Shown here: in pieces, positions 45,799-55,312 of the stretch
How positions within the stretch are numbered: position 1 is the first letter of the stretch
Layout: each line of letters opens with the position of its first letter
NCBI RefSeq assembly: GCF_000949475.1
Contig: NZ_JRHC01000004.1
Coordinates: forward strand, 62,001 to 126,000
Direction of reading: 5' to 3'
Source: Draconibacterium sediminis
GTDB lineage: Bacteria > Bacteroidota > Bacteroidia > Bacteroidales > Prolixibacteraceae
DNA length: 64,000 bases
Notes under the pieces: model-generated
What the model saw: the letters and a program-made list of their open reading frames with translations, nothing else
Database searches by the model: none
Told to the model about the DNA's origin: nothing
Position numbers and translations under genes: made by a program

Positions 45799-48700
45799 AT
45801 GAAAAATATCACGTGTACGTTCAGGAATGGAATATCTCCTGGATTTAAGAAACTTATGATGATAATGAAACTAACTAACTTACTCATCCTAATTTCAGTG
45901 GTTACTGCCTTTGCCGGCAGAACCTATTCCCAAACTAAAAAGCTAAGCCTGTCAATTGAAAATTCAACAGTTAAAGAAGTTCTTGGAGCAATCGAAGATC
46001 AGAGCGAATTCTACTTTATGTACAGCAGCAAAGTTATTGATGCAGACAGAGTAGTATCTGTGAACGTTGATGATAAAAAGATAGATGATGTATTAAACTC
46101 TATTTTTTATGGTACTGATGTGGAGTACACTATCAAAGACCGGATAATTGTTTTGGCAACACCGGAGCTTTTATCCGAAGAGACCTTTATAGCTCCCCAA
46201 CAAGGATCTGTAAGCGGAAAAGTAATAGATAGATCCGGAAGCCCACTACCGGGGGTAACAGTAATTATTAAAGGAACCACTTTGGGAACGATTACTGATA
46301 TTGATGGTGTGTATTTAATTCCTGAAGTCCCGGATGATGCGGTATTGAAATTCTCGTTTGTAGGAATGAAAATGCAGGAAATTACCGTAGATAATCAATC
46401 CCAGATCAATGTAACCATGGAAGAAGATGCCATAGGAATCGACGAAGTGGTAGCGATTGGTTATGGAACCATAAAAAAGAGTGATTTAACCGGATCTGTA
46501 ACGTCGGTAAAAACGGAAGATCTTGAAAACGTGAAAATGCAATCGATAGATCAGGCTCTGGCCGGACGGGCAGCGGGAGTCCAGGTAACTCAGTCATCTG
46601 GAGTTCCCGGATCGGCACCTGCCGTTAGGGTTCGTGGTACAACATCGTTGCAAGGTGCTAACGAACCGCTGTATGTTGTTGATGGTTTCCCAATTTATGC
46701 TGGAGCAGGAAGTGGAAATGCAGGTACGGCAGCCGGTTCGTCAAATATTAGTGGTATCGCGAATATCAATCCAAACGATATTGAAAGCATTGAAATATTA
46801 AAAGATGCATCCGCAACATCAATTTACGGAGCAAGAGCTGCAAATGGTGTAATTCTTATCACAACAAAATCAGGTACTATTGGAAATGACAAAATTTCAT
46901 TCTCTGCCAATTACGGATTTCAGAGTGTTACTAAAAAGATGGATGTAATGGATGCATACCAATATGCCGTATTAAAAAATGAGGCCTATACCAATGAGGG
47001 TAGTGCTCCGATTTATTCTTCAGCCGATTTGGAAGAAATAAAAAACAATCCGGAATTAGGAACAAATTGGCAAGACGAAGTTTTCGAGGTGGCCCCTACG
47101 CAAGAATACAATATATCGTTTACTGGTGGTGACAGAAAAACGAGTTATGCAATTACTGGTGGTTATACCAAACAAGACGGAATTATAAAAAGCACAGATT
47201 TTGAACGCTTTTCATCCAGAATTAATCTTACCCGCCAAATGAATAGCTGGCTTAAAGCAGGTACTCATATTTCTGCATTCAGGATTTTTTCCAATCAACA
47301 AAACGTTGATGGATTAGGTGTTGTAAACGGTGCCACTCAATTTAGTCCAATACTGCCAATATATTCGGGGCAGGGGTACTCTTTCCTTCCGAGTTCAAGT
47401 GCCAGTGAATACACTTTGGTAAACGATGGTATTATTATCAACAACCCGGTCGCGACAATGAATGAAGTTGTTCGTCAAACACAACGAAACGGGATACTAG
47501 GAGATATATTTTTGGAATTTAAACTTACGCCAAACTTAACGGCAAAGATTAAAGGAGGAGCAGACATCTCAAATGTTAAAAACGACACCTATCTACCGAG
47601 TAATACAAACGAAGGTCAGGGATCAAACGGAAGAGGTAATATCAGATATAACTTAAACCAAAACTGGTTAAACGAAAATACTCTAAGTTATATAAATGAA
47701 TTTGGAGACCATTCTGTTAGTGCAGTAGTTGGTGCTACTTTCCAGGAAAATATTTTTGAATACGTTTCCGGTTCTTCTCAGGGATTTACCAATGATATTT
47801 TACAAGAAAACAGCCTTCAGGGTGCAGAAACATACAATAGTCCACAATCCGGAAAAACAAGGTGGGGCCTGATATCTTACCTTGCCCGTGTAAACTATTC
47901 GTACAAAGGCAAATACCTTGCTTCTATTGCTGGGCGTACAGATGGTTCTTCCAGATTTGGAGAAAATAACAAATATGCTTTTTTCCCTTCCGGATCTGTA
48001 GCCTGGCGGGCCAGCGAAGAACAATTTATTAAAGATCTTAACCTGTTTTCATACCTGAAATTACGTGCAAGTTTTGGTTATACAGGTAATCAGGAAATTG
48101 GGTTATACAATTCTTTGCCAACAACCGGAACCCAAACCTATACGTTCGGAGATGGATCGTTGGCTACAGGTGTTAGCCCGAACAAAATTGCAAACGCCGA
48201 TCTTCAGTGGGAAAAAACAGCCCAGTTCGATGCCGGAATAGACATCGCATTCTTTGATAACCGATTGGGATTAACGCTCGATTATTACTACAAGAAAACT
48301 ACAGAAATGCTGTACAGCGAGCAGGTTCCATATACCACCGGTTTTACAACTTACCTGAACAATATTGGAAGTATGCAAAACCAGGGTTTCGAACTTGAAA
48401 TTAGAGGAGATATCCTGAAAGGAGAGCTAAAATGGGATACAGACTTCAATTTCTCTCTTAACCGGAACAAGGTTCTTAGCCTCGCAGGTGTTCTGTATAA
48501 AGATGTTGGAGTAAACCAGGGACACTTAAAAATCGATCCTTGGTCGAGACGAATATTTGTAGGAGAATCCATCGGTGCTTTCTACGGATGGCAATTTGAT
48601 GGTATCATTCAGGAAGGAGAAACATTAAACCAAACAATTAGTCAGGTAGGACCGGGTAGAAGAAAGTATAAAGACGTTTCAAGTGAAGATGATAATCCTG

Positions 48701-49260
48701 ACGACGGAAAATACACCGGAGCACCAGATGGCGTGGTAGATAATGCCGACAGACAGGTTATTGGAAATGCTTTACCCGATTTTATTGGAGGTATGAATAA
48801 TAATTTTTCATATAAAAATTTCAAGCTCAGCATATTTATGCAATGGTCGGTTGGAAACGATATCCTGAATTTTGATAAAACACAATTAACCCTGCCTACC
48901 GGAGGGCAAAATGTTTATGCAGAAATGGTGAACCGATGGACTCCTGAAAATCCAAGCAATGAACTTCCGCTGGCCAGTACCAACCGCCAGATCGTTTTCA
49001 ATGACTATTACATCGAAGATGGCTCATATCTGAAAATAAAGAACATTGTGCTTGGATATACTTTCCCAAAAAGTATGGTGAAATTTGCTGACCGACTATA
49101 CTTGTACTCCTCGCTGAACAACTTTATTACGTTCACTAACTACTCAGGCTTCGATCCTGAAGTTAGTTTGCATGGTGCTTCGAATCTTACTATGGGTGAA
49201 GATTACAGTACTTATCCGCAATCCAAAACAGTAATGTTTGGAGTACAAATTGATTTTTAA
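45799..49260 (+). CDS. STN-containing SusC-like transporter (PUL 4)
   Basis: The 1153-residue transporter is about 130 residues longer than its three relatives here because of an N-terminal signalling (STN/secretin) domain (about 50-120: LSLSIENSTVKEVLGAIEDQ, VSVNVDDKKIDDVLNSIF). After it come the carboxypeptidase-regulatory-like domain (GSPLPGVTVIIKGTTLGT), a plug (IDEVVAIGYGTIKKSDLTGS, SIYGARAANGVILITTKSG) and a barrel ending QIDF. The STN domain contacts the FecR anti-sigma factor to report substrate binding. The signal peptide ends near GRTYSQ; the ATG at 45799 gives a long leader, and those at 45856/45859 are possible. Confidence 0.95.
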   Translation: MKNITCTFRNGISPGFKKLMMIMKLTNLLILISVVTAFAGRTYSQTKKLSLSIENSTVKEVLGAIEDQSEFYFMYSSKVIDADRVVSVNVDDKKIDDVLNSIFYGTDVEYTIKDRIIVLATPELLSEETFIAPQQGSVSGKVIDRSGSPLPGVTVIIKGTTLGTITDIDGVYLIPEVPDDAVLKFSFVGMKMQEITVDNQSQINVTMEEDAIGIDEVVAIGYGTIKKSDLTGSVTSVKTEDLENVKMQSIDQALAGRAAGVQVTQSSGVPGSAPAVRVRGTTSLQGANEPLYVVDGFPIYAGAGSGNAGTAAGSSNISGIANINPNDIESIEILKDASATSIYGARAANGVILITTKSGTIGNDKISFSANYGFQSVTKKMDVMDAYQYAVLKNEAYTNEGSAPIYSSADLEEIKNNPELGTNWQDEVFEVAPTQEYNISFTGGDRKTSYAITGGYTKQDGIIKSTDFERFSSRINLTRQMNSWLKAGTHISAFRIFSNQQNVDGLGVVNGATQFSPILPIYSGQGYSFLPSSSASEYTLVNDGIIINNPVATMNEVVRQTQRNGILGDIFLEFKLTPNLTAKIKGGADISNVKNDTYLPSNTNEGQGSNGRGNIRYNLNQNWLNENTLSYINEFGDHSVSAVVGATFQENIFEYVSGSSQGFTNDILQENSLQGAETYNSPQSGKTRWGLISYLARVNYSYKGKYLASIAGRTDGSSRFGENNKYAFFPSGSVAWRASEEQFIKDLNLFSYLKLRASFGYTGNQEIGLYNSLPTTGTQTYTFGDGSLATGVSPNKIANADLQWEKTAQFDAGIDIAFFDNRLGLTLDYYYKKTTEMLYSEQVPYTTGFTTYLNNIGSMQNQGFELEIRGDILKGELKWDTDFNFSLNRNKVLSLAGVLYKDVGVNQGHLKIDPWSRRIFVGESIGAFYGWQFDGIIQEGETLNQTISQVGPGRRKYKDVSSEDDNPDDGKYTGAPDGVVDNADRQVIGNALPDFIGGMNNNFSYKNFKLSIFMQWSVGNDILNFDKTQLTLPTGGQNVYAEMVNRWTPENPSNELPLASTNRQIVFNDYYIEDGSYLKIKNIVLGYTFPKSMVKFADRLYLYSSLNNFITFTNYSGFDPEVSLHGASNLTMGEDYSTYPQSKTVMFGVQIDF

Positions 49261-49277
49261 CATTTAAAACTTGAAAA

Positions 49278-50792
49278 ATGAAAAAAATTATATGCATCCT
49301 ATTAATACTTATACCTGCAACTCTTTTCAATTCATGTAGCGATTTTCTCGAAGAGAATCCTGTTGACAGGTATGTAGTTAGCAATGTATACACCGACGAG
49401 TCGGGTGCAGTTGCTTCAGTTACCTCAATTTATAATGGCTTATACAGTTTGTATGAAAGACTAATGTTTTTGGTTTTCGACCTCCCGGTTGATGATGAAA
49501 AAAATGGCCGTGGCATGCCTAACCAATATTTACAAAATCTTGAATACATGAGATACACGCCAAACAATACATTTGTTCGAAACTTTTGGAGAGATAGTTA
49601 CGCCGGAATTTTCAGGGCAAATAATGCATTGGAACAAGTTCCGAACATTGAAATGGATGAAACCTTGAAAACCAGGTTAATCAATGAGGCTAAATTTTTA
49701 AGGGCATTGTACTATTTCAATCTTGTACGCGCATTTGGCGATGTTCCTTTACCATTATCCACATCGGTTGACGAAACGGTTACTGCCCGTATGCCGCTTG
49801 CTGATGTTTATGCACAAATTATTTCCGACCTTAACGATGCAAAAGCTTTACCTAAAAGCTATAGTGGGTCAGATGTTGGCAGAGCAACTTCGGGTGCTGC
49901 CTCAGTACTGCTAGGATATGTTTACGTAACCATGAAGAACTGGAACGCAGCCGTAACCGAGCTCGGCGCAGTCGTGAATAACGAGGGAAGTTATGGTTAC
50001 GGTTTGTGGGACGATGTAAAAGACAATTACAGGGTTGCCACAGAAAATGGTAAAGAGTGTGTTTTTTCAGTACAGTTTGATTCGCCTCCATCAAATGGAA
50101 ATGGTGATATGCAGCTATCAGGTCCTAAATATGCACTTCAGGCTACGTATAAAACACAGCAAATACCCGGGCGAAACCAAATGAACGAGGCTGATATACC
50201 TATTGAAGAACTATATGCTCAGTATAGTGATAAAGATCAACGAAAATTTGTTTTCTTCAGTAAAGAGTTTACCAGTCCTATTGATCCAACAATTTACTAT
50301 GTAGACTTGCCAATTTTTACAAAAGCATGGGATGAGAATGAGTTTAATGCGCCAAATTCAGCAGTAAACATGTTTGTTCTGCGATACGTAGATGCACTTT
50401 TACTTTATGCCGAAGCTTTAAATGAAAGTGGCGATCCTGATGCGGCATATACCCATCTTCAACGCGTACGCAGCAGGGCATATCAAGACGATCTGGAGGG
50501 AATTTTAACCGGAGATAAAACGAAAGAGAACCTTACTGAATGGATCAGGAGAGAACGCTGGATGGAACTCGTGCATGAAGGCAAACGTTGGTTTGACCTG
50601 GTTCGTTGGGATATTCTAAAAGAAAGAATGTTTGAACATGCTGAAAATGAAAGTCAATTCACGAATTCGTTTGAAGCAGCACAGAAATTACAAATAAAAG
50701 ATAATTTCAAGGATGCTATGAATTTAATGCCAATTCCACAGACAGAATTGGATGCGAATCCTTTATTGGTGCAAAATCCCGGATGGGAATAG
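49278..50792 (+). CDS. SusD-like outer-membrane lipoprotein (PUL 4)
   Basis: The 504-residue RagB/SusD lipoprotein has Cys20 in LFNSC. Typical segments are NEAKFLRALYYFNLVRAFGD, VDALLLYAEALNESGDPDAA, RRERWMELVHEGKRWFDLVR and LMPIPQTELDANP. It is the surface partner of the SusC at 45799, 17 bases upstream. A terminator-like hairpin follows before the sulfatases. Confidence 0.95.
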   Translation: MKKIICILLILIPATLFNSCSDFLEENPVDRYVVSNVYTDESGAVASVTSIYNGLYSLYERLMFLVFDLPVDDEKNGRGMPNQYLQNLEYMRYTPNNTFVRNFWRDSYAGIFRANNALEQVPNIEMDETLKTRLINEAKFLRALYYFNLVRAFGDVPLPLSTSVDETVTARMPLADVYAQIISDLNDAKALPKSYSGSDVGRATSGAASVLLGYVYVTMKNWNAAVTELGAVVNNEGSYGYGLWDDVKDNYRVATENGKECVFSVQFDSPPSNGNGDMQLSGPKYALQATYKTQQIPGRNQMNEADIPIEELYAQYSDKDQRKFVFFSKEFTSPIDPTIYYVDLPIFTKAWDENEFNAPNSAVNMFVLRYVDALLLYAEALNESGDPDAAYTHLQRVRSRAYQDDLEGILTGDKTKENLTEWIRRERWMELVHEGKRWFDLVRWDILKERMFEHAENESQFTNSFEAAQKLQIKDNFKDAMNLMPIPQTELDANPLLVQNPGWE

Positions 50793-50817
50793 TATAGTTT
50801 AGTTAGTTTAAAATTAG

Positions 50818-50851
50818 AGGGTAGCTTTCGGTTTATCTGAAAGCTATCCCT
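50818..50851 (+). terminator. Hairpin between susD and first sulfatase
   Basis: AGGGTAGCTTTC pairs with GAAAGCTATCCCT with one G-U pair; the loop is about 9 bases. Only TTTAT follows, so termination would be partial. It can set sulfatase expression below susCD. Confidence 0.65.
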
Positions 50852-50902
50852 TTATAGCTTGAAATATCGGCTTATATTACCGAATACTTTAAAATATATG
50901 TT

Positions 50903-52513
50903 ATGATCAGAGAATTTCAATTGTTTATTGCCTTTTTAGTGTTGGGAACGGCAGTTCTCTCATGTGCACCCTCTAAGAGTGAGGAATCTTCGCAGCCTCC
51001 CAATATTATCTACATCATGAGCGATGACCATGCTTATCAGGCTATTAGTGCTTATGGGTATGGATTAAATGAAACACCAAACATTGACCGACTAGCCAAG
51101 GAAGGGGCCATTTTTACCAGGGCATGTGTTACCAACTCAATCTGTGCTCCGAGCCGTGCGGTATTGCTTACAGGCAAACACAGTTTTATAAATGGAAAAG
51201 TGGACAATGTTCAGCCTTTTAACTGGGATCAGCCTAATTTCCCAAAATTGCTTCAGGCAAACGGCTACCAAACAGCCATGATAGGGAAAATCCATTTGGA
51301 CGGAATTCCGCAGGGATTTGATTTTTCAATGGTACTTCCCGGGCAGGGCAATTACTACAATCCTGATTTTTTGATTGACGGCGAAAGGGTACGAAAAGAA
51401 GGTTACTGTACCGATATTATTACGGAAACCACACTCGACTGGTTAAAAAATAAACGTGATCCCAATAAACCTTTCTGTGTACTTTACCACCAGAAAGCAC
51501 CTCATCGCAACTGGAAATCAGCTCCGGAATACCTTAATTTATATGATGACGTAACATTCGATCCTCCATCAAATTATTTCGATGATTACAGTGGCATGGG
51601 GACAGCTGCCAAAGAGCAGGAAATGCAAATTGACGGACATGCTGGCTGGGGACACGATTTTAAAATGATTGTTGATCCGAATGGAGACAGTACCCGTTTT
51701 CATCGTGAACTGGCACGATTCAACGAAAAGCAGTTAGAGGATTGGCTAGCGGCTTATACTCCAAAGAATGAGGCTTTTAAAGCGGAGTATCCAAATATGA
51801 CTAAAAAAGAAATTGCCCTTTGGAAATATAACCGCTACATCAAAGATTATTTACGTACCATCAAATCGGTGGACGACGGAGTGGGAGAAGTACTCGACTA
51901 TCTTGAAGAATCCGGACTGGCAGAAAACACCATCGTAATTTATACCTCTGACCAGGGATTTTACCTTGGTGAGCATGGCTGGTTTGATAAACGTTTTATG
52001 TACGAAGAATCTTTCCGCACACCACTTTTGGTGCGTTACCCCAAAGAAATTGAAGCAGGAACGAAGATTGAAAAACTGGTACAAAATCTCGATTTTGCAC
52101 CAACCATTCTTGACTATGCCGGCGTTGAGGCTCCTGATGAGATGCAGGGAGAATCTTTCCGCAAGCTGGTAAGTGGTCAAACAGGTGAGTGGCGAGATGC
52201 TGTTTACTACACTTACTACGAATATCCATCGGTACATATGGTAAAACGGCATTACGGAGTGGCCACAGATCGTTACAAACTCATGCACTTTTATTACGAT
52301 ATTGATGAATGGGAAATGTACGATTTGAAAACGGATCCGAATGAAATGCACAATATTTACAATAACCCGGAGTATGCCGAGGTTCAGCAAGATCTTCATA
52401 AAAGGCTCGAAGAATTGCGCGTTTATTATGGCGACAGCGATGAGTTGAACCAAGAATACCTAAAAGCATATCTCGACCATCAGGAACAACGAAGAAACCG
52501 CAACAATAATTAA
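50903..52513 (+). CDS. S1-family sulfatase, GlcNAc-6-sulfatase-like, lipoprotein
   Basis: The 536-residue lipoprotein (Cys21, AVLSC) is a formylglycine sulfatase. The modified residue is C81 in SICAPSRAVLLTG (C-x-P-S-R). Metal ligands are the Asp pair in YIMSDDHAYQ and DQGFYLGEHGWFDKR near residue 350. The HQKAPHRNW and FDDYSGMG segments recall the S1_11 subfamily, which includes N-acetylglucosamine-6-O-sulfatases; the subfamily is a judgement from similarity. The enzyme needs an anaerobic maturase that is not in the window. It lies 5 bases from the next sulfatase gene. Confidence 0.88.
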   Translation: MIREFQLFIAFLVLGTAVLSCAPSKSEESSQPPNIIYIMSDDHAYQAISAYGYGLNETPNIDRLAKEGAIFTRACVTNSICAPSRAVLLTGKHSFINGKVDNVQPFNWDQPNFPKLLQANGYQTAMIGKIHLDGIPQGFDFSMVLPGQGNYYNPDFLIDGERVRKEGYCTDIITETTLDWLKNKRDPNKPFCVLYHQKAPHRNWKSAPEYLNLYDDVTFDPPSNYFDDYSGMGTAAKEQEMQIDGHAGWGHDFKMIVDPNGDSTRFHRELARFNEKQLEDWLAAYTPKNEAFKAEYPNMTKKEIALWKYNRYIKDYLRTIKSVDDGVGEVLDYLEESGLAENTIVIYTSDQGFYLGEHGWFDKRFMYEESFRTPLLVRYPKEIEAGTKIEKLVQNLDFAPTILDYAGVEAPDEMQGESFRKLVSGQTGEWRDAVYYTYYEYPSVHMVKRHYGVATDRYKLMHFYYDIDEWEMYDLKTDPNEMHNIYNNPEYAEVQQDLHKRLEELRVYYGDSDELNQEYLKAYLDHQEQRRNRNNN

Positions 52514-52518
52514 AGACA

Positions 52519-54042
52519 ATGACCTTATTTAATCTAAACCAGTTATATCAAAAAGGGAATACCTCGTTTTCGAGGTATTTCTTTTTACTACTATTGATTT
52601 TGGCTCCAATGTTTATAAATGCTCAGCCCAATATCCTACTGATTTTTTCAGATGATTTAAACACAAGGATTGGTCCGTATTTGGGGATTGATGAGCACAC
52701 GCCAAATCTCGACAGGCTGGCAAAAGAAGGAGTGATGTTCACTCGTGCCTATTGCCAGTATCCTCTTTGCGGACCTTCGCGGGCTTCAATTATGAGTGGT
52801 TTGTATCCGGCTACCAATGGTGTTTTGGGTAATGATGACACTCCCGGGAGTTATAAAGAAATCAATCCGGCACTAAAAGATCATCCTTCAATGGCTGGTT
52901 TCTTCAGGGAACAAGGCTATTTTACTGCACGTGTTTCAAAGATATTTCATATGGGTGTGCCTGGCGGAATTGAACGTGGTGAACCCGGAGGAGACGAGCC
53001 CGAATCCTGGGACTACGCCTTTAATGTTATGGGGCCCGAAACGCTCAGTCCCGGAGAGTTGGAATTACTTTCACCCAAAAACCTACATTACGGATCAAAT
53101 TTTGCACGTTTGATATTACCGGATTCCCTGCAATACTATCAAACCGATTATATTGCCGCGAATCAGGCAATTGCGATCCTTGAAAGTCGTGCAAAAGCGG
53201 TTGCAGAAGGAGCTACAAACAAGGTAAAGATAAAACCTGATGCACCATTTTTCCTGGCTGTAGGATTTGTGAGACCGCATGTCCCTTTGATTTCTACTGA
53301 AAGCTGTTTTGCAAATTATCCCGACGAAGAGAGTGTCCTTCCATCGGTTGAAGTTGGGGATAATGTTCCAAAAGAGGCGCTGGTACGACAAAATGACAAA
53401 ATCTGGGGAATGGACGAACTTCAAAAGAAGAAAACCATAAGTGCTTACATGGCTAGTGTTAAGTTTATGGACGAACAGATCGGGCGGCTTTTAAATACAA
53501 TGGATCAGCTGGATTTGCGTAAAAATACCATTGTCGTTTTTCTCTCCGACCATGGATACAACCTGGGAGAACATGATTGCTGGGCAAAAACCAGTTTGTG
53601 GGAAGGAACCGTAAGGGTGCCACTCGTTATTTCAGTTCCTGGAATGGAAAAAACGTATGGAGTAAAATGTGAATCGATAGCCGAGTTGATCGATTTGTAT
53701 CCAACACTGGTTGAATTGGGGGGTTATGCTGATGAAACCCCGGAAATTCTGCAGGGAGAAAGTCTTGTTAAATACATTGAAACAGAGAATCTGGTTGATA
53801 ATGATGCCGAAGCATTCACAATTACCAACAGGGGAAATGCAGGTACATTGGTTTTTGGTAAGTACAGGTATACGCGTTGGGGAGAGGATATCAATAGCGG
53901 TAACGAAGAATTATACAACCATGAATCAGATCCTGAAGAACTTGAAAATTTAGTAGGACACCCGGATCAGAATAAACTCATAGAAGAAATGCGGAAACGC
54001 TTTAATTTAGCAAAGAAACGGTCACTAAAATCAATACAATAA
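52519..54042 (+). CDS. S1-family sulfatase, iduronate-2-sulfatase-like
   Basis: The 507-residue secreted sulfatase has a formylglycine site at C84 in YPLCGPSRASIMSG. Metal ligands are in LLIFSDDLNTRIG and FLSDHGYNLGEHDCW. It resembles iduronate-2-sulfatase-type S1_7 enzymes (GPYLGIDEHTPNLDRLAKEG, AVGFVRPHVPL). The signal peptide runs over about residues 18-36 and ends INAQ. Codons 14-23 form a perfect terminator-like hairpin (52558-52579), so translation could start downstream of it at an internal TTG. Hydrolysed sulfate ester is not identified. No GH or lyase accompanies the two sulfatases. Confidence 0.87.
   Translation: MTLFNLNQLYQKGNTSFSRYFFLLLLILAPMFINAQPNILLIFSDDLNTRIGPYLGIDEHTPNLDRLAKEGVMFTRAYCQYPLCGPSRASIMSGLYPATNGVLGNDDTPGSYKEINPALKDHPSMAGFFREQGYFTARVSKIFHMGVPGGIERGEPGGDEPESWDYAFNVMGPETLSPGELELLSPKNLHYGSNFARLILPDSLQYYQTDYIAANQAIAILESRAKAVAEGATNKVKIKPDAPFFLAVGFVRPHVPLISTESCFANYPDEESVLPSVEVGDNVPKEALVRQNDKIWGMDELQKKKTISAYMASVKFMDEQIGRLLNTMDQLDLRKNTIVVFLSDHGYNLGEHDCWAKTSLWEGTVRVPLVISVPGMEKTYGVKCESIAELIDLYPTLVELGGYADETPEILQGESLVKYIETENLVDNDAEAFTITNRGNAGTLVFGKYRYTRWGEDINSGNEELYNHESDPEELENLVGHPDQNKLIEEMRKRFNLAKKRSLKSIQ
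52557..52586 (+). terminator. Perfect terminator hairpin inside the second sulfatase's leader codons
   Basis: AATACCTCG pairs with CGAGGTATT around TTTT, and TTTCTTTTT follows. It has all marks of an intrinsic terminator but lies 39-68 bases after the sulfatase start codon, in frame with the signal-peptide codons. Confidence 0.75.
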
Positions 54043-54152
54043 TATAGATGGGAAGAGGTAGTAAATTTCATATTGCTTAACTTCAATGGTTGTTATTCAT
54101 TAGTGTGTTCAAGAAAACACTGCCGAGCTGAGTTTTGCAACCAGGCATATAC

Positions 54153-54190
54153 AAAAAACACTCGTTATCATTGATAACGAGTGTTTTTTT
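54153..54190. terminator. Bidirectional terminator after the sulfatases
   Basis: AAAAAACACTCGTTATC pairs perfectly with GATAACGAGTGTTTTTT around ATT; T runs on both strands. It closes PUL 4 and ends 3 bases before the left repeat of the integrated element. Confidence 0.9.
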
Positions 54191-54193
54191 ATA

Positions 54194-54206
54194 GTGGGCC
54201 CACCTG
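54194..54206. repeat. Left attachment-site repeat
   Basis: GTGGGCCCACCTG matches the tRNA 3' end exactly over 13 bases and then diverges. It starts 4 bases after the sulfatase terminator. Confidence 0.85.
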
Positions 54207-54543
54207 TCCTCCATAATAGTCAAATAGGAACTGTATATCAGTATGATATAAATTCAAATGGAACCCAAAGGGATCTTTCTGTTCCCCAAAAGAGTTCCAC
54301 TTCAATACTGAGGGTTCCACATATCGTAGATATGATTCTGTAATTAAACTTAACATTTTTCATCAAATTCTTTACGTTTCCACATTTCTCTAATATTTAT
54401 ATGTAGATGTTGGAAATTCCACCAACACGTTCCTATGAGAGTAGGTAAAAGGTATAATAATACATATCGGATACTAAAAGTAAAGATTCAATCCCTACTT
54501 ATTATCTATCGTATGTTTAATTACTAATACTAACTAATATAAT
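54207..54543. other. Left-end noncoding region of the element
   Basis: No gene of note. The stretch holds GGAACCC (54260-54266), GTTCCCC (54281-54287), GTTCC (54294-54298) and GGGTTCC (54312-54318), which resemble arm-type recombinase sites. It also holds an inverted repeat TGTTGG-8-CCAACA (54408-54427). Confidence 0.45.
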
Positions 54544-54945
54544 ATGAATAGAATAGGTGTTCTCATAAGAAAATGGAATTATGGTACCAATGGGAGGAAA
54601 CATAATCCATCACGTAAAAACCTGAATAAACAGATATTGACTTTACATAGAAAGTTAAAAAAGAAAGATAATGTTTATACTGAATATTCAATTGAAAAAG
54701 ATACGGATATAGATATCAATAGATACCACGTACACCTCATTATTCATTTCAACGATGAGAACCACCTGAATAATCGATTATCCAACTTCATCGGTGGTAC
54801 AGAATGGAAGATACGTACAAATAACAAAGGTTCATTCAATGAATGTAACGGTAAATATGGATTTGTACATACAGACAATCTGAGAGATGAATTGAAATAT
54901 AGAAACTACTTAAACAAATATGAATTGACAACAACACTTATATAA
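54544..54945 (+). CDS. Small HUH-like endonuclease candidate
   Basis: The 133-residue basic protein has an HVH at 62-64 flanked by hydrophobic residues (RYHVHLIIHF), the HUH metal site of rolling-circle Rep/relaxase enzymes. At 122-126 it has YLNKY, the Tyr-x-x-x-Tyr with an internal Lys seen in Rep proteins. The order and spacing of the two motifs fit a minimal single-domain HUH enzyme that nicks one DNA strand. It is the first gene of a rightward cluster of overlapping genes. I could not name a family, and a transposase of the IS200 type seems less likely because of the YxxxY. Confidence 0.5.
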   Translation: MNRIGVLIRKWNYGTNGRKHNPSRKNLNKQILTLHRKLKKKDNVYTEYSIEKDTDIDINRYHVHLIIHFNDENHLNNRLSNFIGGTEWKIRTNNKGSFNECNGKYGFVHTDNLRDELKYRNYLNKYELTTTLI

Positions 54946-55113
54946 ATGAAAACAGGAAAAATTACAGTACTAGATTATCAAGAAGAAACGGGGAAGTTTA
55001 ATGATATCATATTTCGTTCACAAGATGGAACGACAGAATTATCATTTGAAGAATGGTTTAATGAATTAGAAATAGATTTTATAATCCATAGAGGAAGAAT
55101 AAATGAAGAATAA
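54946..55113 (+). CDS. Small hypothetical protein, 55 residues
   Basis: It starts at the base after the stop of the HUH-like gene and overlaps the next gene by 11 bases. The acidic product begins MKTGKITVLDYQEETGKF and has a LSFEEWFNELEIDFIIHRG end. No family is recognised. The tight spacing argues that it is real. Confidence 0.55.
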   Translation: MKTGKITVLDYQEETGKFNDIIFRSQDGTTELSFEEWFNELEIDFIIHRGRINEE

Positions 55114-55312
55114 AGAGTTTACTGAGTTCATCAATGGACTTACACCACGAGAACGAACAGATTACATAAAATCACTCTCAGATGGTTTATTAGAGTACAC
55201 TACAGAGATTGACAAACACAGAGAATACTTAGAAAATTTACCAACGAAAGAATTAAGAATTAAAGAAATTGAAAGAATTGTAAATGAATACACTAAAAGA
55301 ACGAATCAGTAA
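55103..55312 (+). CDS. Small hypothetical protein, 69 residues
   Basis: It is a charged, probably all-helical protein (EFINGLTPRERTDYIKSLSD, IKEIERIVNEYTKRTNQ). It overlaps the gene before by 11 bases and the HTH gene after by 29 bases. No domain is recognised; the helical make-up would suit a DNA- or partner-binding protein. Confidence 0.5.
   Translation: MKNKEFTEFINGLTPRERTDYIKSLSDGLLEYTTEIDKHREYLENLPTKELRIKEIERIVNEYTKRTNQ

Noticed and set aside
54544-54945. IS200-type transposase
   Set aside because: The protein has an HVH motif but YxxxY instead of the YxxxQ pattern, and no IS ends or TnpB are near.
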